Of a DNA stretch of 64,000 nt, positions 60,584-64,000 are shown one piece after another (the stretch's first letter is position 1; every line of letters begins with the position of its first letter). The position numbers were made by a program, and so were the translations under genes. Source of the stretch: Sporolactobacillus shoreicorticis (GTDB lineage: Bacteria; Bacillota; Bacilli; Bacillales; Sporolactobacillaceae); contig NZ_JAMXWM010000020.1 of the NCBI RefSeq assembly GCF_024125445.1, positions 1-64,000 on the forward strand, in the 5' to 3' direction. Below the pieces are notes generated by a model that did no database searches, was not told the DNA's origin, and was given only the letters and a program-made list of their open reading frames with translations.

Positions 60584-61399
60584 TTGATCAGAGGCTTGTA
60601 TACATCGGCTGCAGGCATGATTGCCCAGCAGAGAAGACAGGAAACTTTATCAAACAACTTGAATAACGTGGACACTCCTGGTTATAAAAGTGATCAAAAC
60701 AAACTGCGCACGTTTCCAGAACAATTGATTAACCGTTTAGGCGGCGACGTAAGCGCATCGACGGAGGTTGGCAGCCTTGCGACCGGTGTGTATATGGATG
60801 AAGCAGTTCCCGACTTCTCACAGGGAACGGTCACGGAAACAGGCAAAATGACTGATGTGGCGCTTATCACATCGGCGCTCCCGGTTAATCCGCAAACCGG
60901 CGTTCAGGAAGGCGCCTTGCTCTTCAATGTCCGCACACCTGCGGGTGATGCCCGCTACACGCGTAACGGCCACTTTACCTTGAGTCCGACCGGCTATTTG
61001 ACTGATGATGCGGGTGATCAGGTATTGAATACCGCAGGACAGCCGATTCAGCTTCCGTCCGATCAATTCCAACTAGCCGCCGATGGCACGATTACGTCCG
61101 GCGGAGTGAATTACGGACAAATCGGCGTCAGCTATGCGGCAAATACCAATCAACTGGTCAAAGAGGGCAGCGGTCTGTTTCGGCTCGATGGCGGCGGTGC
61201 ACTCCCCGCAGCAAACGGCAACGGGCAAGTAAACTTTAATCTGAAACAAGGTTTTGTTGAAGGATCTAACGTTCAGGCAGATCAGACCGTCACCGATATG
61301 ATGGAATCATACCGATCTTTTGAAGCAAACCAAAAAGTACTGCAAATCATCGACGGCTCACTTGATAAAGCAGTGAATCAAGTTGGCCGTATAAGCTAA
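60584..61399 (+). CDS. flhO: Flagellar hook-basal body rod protein FlhO (FlgF-like)
   Basis: 271 residues. N-terminal rod motif AAGMIAQQRRQETLSNNLNN (about 10-29) followed by VDTPGYKS, and the C-terminal MESYRSFEANQKVLQIIDGS, the paired ends that form the coiled core of all axial flagellar proteins. Exported by the flagellar type III apparatus. TTG start with AGGTGAAGGAG ahead. Gene order mbl-flhO-flhP is that of B. subtilis. Confidence 0.93.
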   Translation: MIRGLYTSAAGMIAQQRRQETLSNNLNNVDTPGYKSDQNKLRTFPEQLINRLGGDVSASTEVGSLATGVYMDEAVPDFSQGTVTETGKMTDVALITSALPVNPQTGVQEGALLFNVRTPAGDARYTRNGHFTLSPTGYLTDDAGDQVLNTAGQPIQLPSDQFQLAADGTITSGGVNYGQIGVSYAANTNQLVKEGSGLFRLDGGGALPAANGNGQVNFNLKQGFVEGSNVQADQTVTDMMESYRSFEANQKVLQIIDGSLDKAVNQVGRIS

Positions 61400-61417
61400 A
61401 AAGGGCAGGTGAGTGTG

Positions 61418-62260
61418 ATGCAGCGGCAAATGATGGCTTCGGCAGTAACACTAGGACAAGTTCAGCAGCAGCTTGCGACGGTCGCGGACAACATTGCGAA
61501 TGTCGGTACGACCGGCTATAAAAGCAGGGATGCGAAGTTTACCGATCTGCTTTTCCAGCAAATCGACAACATGACCCCGGCTGATGTCGACCGAACGGAC
61601 GCAACCAATCGGTTGACTCCATCCGGAATCCGTGACGGTTCTGGTGCACGAATCGGCGATACATCACTGGATCTTTCTATGGGCACGATAGAGCAGACCG
61701 ATAATCCGCTCGACCTTGCTCTGACCAATGATCACCAATTTTTCACCGTGAATCACGGCGGCGCAACGGTGTATACACGCAACGGTGCCTTTAATACGCA
61801 GCCAGATCCTAATAATCCGAACACCCTGCGCCTGCTCACGAAAAGCGGCGATGCACTGCTCGGCACGAACGGACAGCCAATCACGATTCCGGCGCATTAC
61901 CAAAGTCTTCAAATCAGCAGCAGCGGTGCGATTTCGGTTGAACTGGCAAACGGTACGCGCGTGAACGCCGGACAATTCGGTCTGGTCACGATCAGCCGAC
62001 CACAGCTGCTGGAGGGCAGGGGCAACAGTCTTTATGCGTTGCCGAACTTGGCACAACTTGGTATCGGTCTGAATGATGTAGTTCAGCCGGTTGCCGGAAA
62101 TGCCGGCAGTGTTGCACAAGGCCGGCTGGAAAATTCGAATGTCGATCTGACCAAGGAAATGGCGGATCTGATCAACTTGCAGCACAACTATCAGCTGAAC
62201 GCGCGATCGATTTCGATTGGCGATCAGATGGCTGGACTCGTCAACGGACTGCTGCGTTAA
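61418..62260 (+). CDS. flhP: Flagellar hook-basal body rod protein FlhP (FlgG-like)
   Basis: About 280 residues; the FlgG-type partner of FlhO. N-terminal QLATVADNIANVGTTGYKSR, central TVYTRNGAFNT, C-terminal NVDLTKEMADLINLQHNYQL. ATG at 61418 chosen; GTG at 61409 in the ribosome-binding region is the alternative. 18 bases after flhO. Confidence 0.93.
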   Translation: MQRQMMASAVTLGQVQQQLATVADNIANVGTTGYKSRDAKFTDLLFQQIDNMTPADVDRTDATNRLTPSGIRDGSGARIGDTSLDLSMGTIEQTDNPLDLALTNDHQFFTVNHGGATVYTRNGAFNTQPDPNNPNTLRLLTKSGDALLGTNGQPITIPAHYQSLQISSSGAISVELANGTRVNAGQFGLVTISRPQLLEGRGNSLYALPNLAQLGIGLNDVVQPVAGNAGSVAQGRLENSNVDLTKEMADLINLQHNYQLNARSISIGDQMAGLVNGLLR

Positions 62261-62274
62261 GCGAGGAACGCGTC

Positions 62275-62607
62275 ATGGGAACGAACGAAAAGCTACATAA
62301 TAAACCGAAGGTAAGTCCGGAAACGAGAAAAGTTGCCCGAGCGGCGCGTCAAGTGGCACAAAAAGCCGAACGCTTAGCGCCGAAAAAAACAGATGAAGAA
62401 CAAAAGCCGCTGTTCAATCCGTTCTTCGGGTACAAAAAGCGGCGCTTTCCGATCTGGCAGCGGCTGATTGTCCTGACCGCCCTCTGCGCAATCGCGTTTG
62501 TGGCCGGTACGATGCTCGGCTATGGCGGACTCGGTCATCGCAGCCCATGGGCAATCTTTGAACCGGCCACCTGGCAGCATATCTTCGATTTTCTGAAAAC
62601 GGATTGA
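62275..62607 (+). CDS. EpuA-like membrane protein (PF11772, 'RNA polymerase beta' family)
   Basis: 110 residues: a long basic and charged N-terminus (to about residue 62), one span (65-85), then [18 protein letters not shown] and TWQHIFDFL, the EpuA family signature. Often mislabelled as an RNA polymerase beta subunit. Short membrane proteins of this kind sit beside mbl/flhOP/fabZ in many Bacilli. Function unknown. Confidence 0.8.
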   Translation: MGTNEKLHNKPKVSPETRKVARAARQVAQKAERLAPKKTDEEQKPLFNPFFGYKKRRFPIWQRLIVLTALCAIAFVAGTMLGYGGLGHRSPWAIFEPATWQHIFDFLKTD

Positions 62608-62624
62608 TTGAAGGGGGCGATTGT

Positions 62625-63056
62625 TTGTTAACGATCGACGAAATCAAAAAAATATTACCGCACCGTTATCCGTTCTTGCTCGTCGACCGAGTGCTTGAAG
62701 TCGAGGACGGCAGGAAGGCGGTTGCTATTAAAAATGTTACGGCTAACGAACCGTTTTTCCAAGGGCATTTTCCCGATTATCCGGTCATGCCCGGTGTTCT
62801 GATCGTAGAAGCGCTTGCTCAGGTCAGCGGCATTGCCGTACTGAGCAAGGGCAAGCAAGAAAACATGCTGACGCTCTATGCCGGCATCGACAAATGCCGC
62901 TTCAAGCGTCAGGTGCGACCCGGTGATCAACTCAAGCTGGAAGCAGAAATTCTTCGTTTCCGTGCCGGATTCGCCAAAGCCAAAGGCGTCGCCACCGTTG
63001 ACGGCGAAGTCGCCTGCGAAGCGGAAATGATGTTCGCACTCAAAGCAGCAGAATAA
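62625..63056 (+). CDS. fabZ: 3-hydroxyacyl-ACP dehydratase FabZ
   Basis: 143 residues, hot-dog fold. Catalytic H48 ([14 protein letters not shown]) and E62 (VLIVEALAQ); N-terminal [18 protein letters not shown]. Performs the dehydration step of fatty-acid elongation. TTG at 62625 follows AAGGGGG and matches the family N-terminus; the frame begins earlier, overlapping the previous gene. Confidence 0.95.
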   Translation: MLTIDEIKKILPHRYPFLLVDRVLEVEDGRKAVAIKNVTANEPFFQGHFPDYPVMPGVLIVEALAQVSGIAVLSKGKQENMLTLYAGIDKCRFKRQVRPGDQLKLEAEILRFRAGFAKAKGVATVDGEVACEAEMMFALKAAE

Positions 63057-63068
63057 AGGTAGCTATTC

Positions 63069-63105
63069 AGACGTCCGATGTGATCGGACGTCTATTTTCT
63101 TTTTA
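63069..63105 (+). terminator. Intrinsic terminator
   Basis: AGACGTCCGAT-GTG-ATCGGACGTCT, perfect stem, then ATTTTCTTTTT. Confidence 0.9.
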
Positions 63106-63149
63106 TAAAGTTGCCGGTGGAGAAACGCGGTATTTAAATACTGAGTTGA

Positions 63150-63225
63150 ACATGAATCCGAACCGGATCTATGCATCAAATCCACACGTCTATGAAAATC
63201 AAGTGCCAATGCATGAAACGCGGGC
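63150..63225 (+). repeat. Dispersed intergenic repeat, family 1, copy D
   Basis: GAACCGGATCTATGCATC, AAATCCACACGTCTATGAAA, ATCAAGTGCCAATGCATGAA and CGCGGGCACGAAC in order, matching copy C base for base over long parts. Confidence 0.7.
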
Positions 63226-63333
63226 ACGAACTGATCTAAATTAAACAGATGCAACCGCACTAAAAACATTTAATACTATTAATTCTTATTGACAAACTAG
63301 GATTTAAATCATATACTAACATCACAATTTCAT

Positions 63334-63443
63334 TTCTTATCGAGAGTGACGAAGGGAACTAGCCCAATGAAGTCCGACAACCAGCACCTCGAGTGTATGG
63401 TGTTAAATCTAGCAGACCGCGGAGACGGTACTGGAAGATAAGA
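63334..63443 (+). promoter_or_regulatory. SAM-I riboswitch (S-box), second copy
   Basis: P1 TTCTTATC (63334-63341) with GATAAG (63437-63442). Aptamer blocks GAGAGTGACGAAGGGAACT, CCCAATGAAGTCCGACAACC, GGTGTTAAATCTAGCAGAC are all present with more drift than the first copy. Precedes a broken gene. Confidence 0.9.
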
Positions 63444-63462
63444 TCAACGATTACGTTCAGTA

Positions 63463-63499
63463 AAAGTTACTTTCTTATTCCAGAAGGTAGCTTTTTTGT
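63463..63499 (+). terminator. S-box expression-platform terminator
   Basis: AAAAGTTACTTTCT pairs with AGAAGGTAGCTTTTTT with two G-U pairs, and the loop includes TTCTTATT, which can compete for the 3' strand of P1. Confidence 0.75.
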
Positions 63500-63567
63500 T
63501 TAAGTGTGGGCAACAAGTCTCCCTTTAAGAAAAATTGGAATGCAGGAAAAGAGGGAGAAACAACAAG

Positions 63568-63952
63568 ATGAGTGAACATGTGGTTCAGAGATTCGGTCCT
63601 GAGTATTACTGTGATGAACCAGGCGTGTTTGACAGGCTACCGAAAATTTTGGAGAGCAGACGTGGCAACATGTCTTGCTGGTTCACGGGCATTGATCGTG
63701 GGATGCGGTGAAACCTTATCTCCCGCTTGATCAGCTTACCGATGTTACTGAAGCCGTGCATCAAGGCGAATGCCCAGAAAGCGAGATTGCGCGTATCGAG
63801 CAATTAAGCCGTAAGCATTCGAATGATGCCCTAAATTGGTGTCGGTGGCGGGAAAATTCTTGATACCGTCAAAGCGGTGTCTGCGCGACAGTCTATTCCA
63901 TGCCTGCTGTTGCTGACACTTGCTTCGAATCAGCATTGTTTATAAAGAAGAA
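63568..63952 (+). pseudogene. Iron-type alcohol/glycerol dehydrogenase, shattered
   Basis: ATG after GAGGGAG starts MSEHVVQRFGPEYYCDEPGV. A one-base loss near 63674 and an in-frame TGA at 63693 precede SWDAVKPYLPLDQLTDVTEA; one extra A near 63832 precedes IGVGGGKILDTVKAVSARQS (NAD-binding GGGK motif). A third break follows LTLASN. All fragments belong in order to one Fe-ADH/glycerol dehydrogenase-like protein. Confidence 0.8.
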
Positions 63953-64000
63953 TTCGCCCGTGAGGTCGCTGATAAGGTTGTGTTCATGGCGGAAGGTAAA
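63953..64000 (+). pseudogene. C-terminal fragment of an amino-acid ABC ATPase, cut by window end
   Basis: FAREVADKVVFMAEGK is the post-H-loop motif of GlnQ/MetN-type ATPases (compare [15 protein letters not shown] in the gene at 41332). Nothing of the Walker motifs lies before it; the preceding bases are dehydrogenase. It looks like a deletion junction. The rest lies outside the window. Confidence 0.6.

Noticed and set aside
1-64000. tRNA, rRNA and complete insertion sequences.
   Set aside because: No cloverleaf, rRNA signature or transposase frame was recognised by eye; a covariance-model search would be needed to exclude small RNAs.

Overview
The window reads as chromosome from a spore-forming, motile, low-to-mid G+C member of the Bacilli. 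Strong ribosome-binding sites, frequent GTG/TTG starts, spoIIID next to mbl, the flhO-flhP pair, SAM-I (S-box) riboswitches and a levansucrase plus endo-levanase pair all point there. A levan-producing, lactic-type spore former such as Sporolactobacillus is my best guess; this is inference, not a database match. Much of the window is accessory, and it carries many broken genes.

Layout. 0.25-0.9 kb: NADP/F420-type oxidoreductase. 1-10.6 kb: two complete ECF-type transporter modules (S, T and a double ATPase), divergent around a 260-bp promoter region with a near-perfect Fur box; the right-hand module continues into two half-size ABC transporters of exporter fold, suggesting iron or iron-chelate uptake. 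10.6-11.1 kb: DUF2089 regulator and a small membrane protein. 12.2-16.6 kb: levan cluster (sacB, a hexapeptide acetyltransferase, levB). 16.6-19.6 kb: large M16 protease. 19.9-22.9 kb: decayed lantibiotic-immunity and two-component locus with intact F and E subunits but fused, truncated G, regulator and kinase. 24-29.6 kb: S-box-controlled oligopeptide transporter (oppABCD, no oppF), flanked by two scars of an aldo/keto reductase 3' end.

29.9-42.1 kb: coiled-coil protein, IclR regulator with MFS pump and UPF0303 protein, ferrochelatase of the proteobacterial/lactobacillar type, MarR-YvaD-SMR drug-efflux operon, a broken MFS gene behind a possible attenuator, an autoregulated XRE/membrane pair, an HxlR regulator with nitroreductase (YodB/YodC-like), and a polar amino-acid ABC transporter. 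42.2-45.1 kb: five-gene PadR operon with tandem HAAS-domain paralogues. 45.8-49.9 kb: Tyr/Pro-rich possible coat protein behind a sigma-K-like promoter, a decaying trio of small membrane proteins, a ParB-like protein, a YbaK-type deacylase and a DUF4097 protein. 50-57.4 kb: two DHA2 drug exporters, an AGE-family sugar epimerase, an Rrf2 regulator, an aldo/keto reductase and a YwaF-like protein. 57.5-58.5 kb: NERD pseudogene and an unexplained seven-unit GTAAC array. 59-63 kb: core block spoIIID-mbl-flhO-flhP-epuA-like-fabZ. 63.3-64 kb: second S-box upstream of a wrecked iron-type alcohol dehydrogenase joined to the tail of an amino-acid ABC ATPase.

Two families of dispersed intergenic repeats recur across the window. 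I saw no rRNA, tRNA, CRISPR array or complete insertion sequence.
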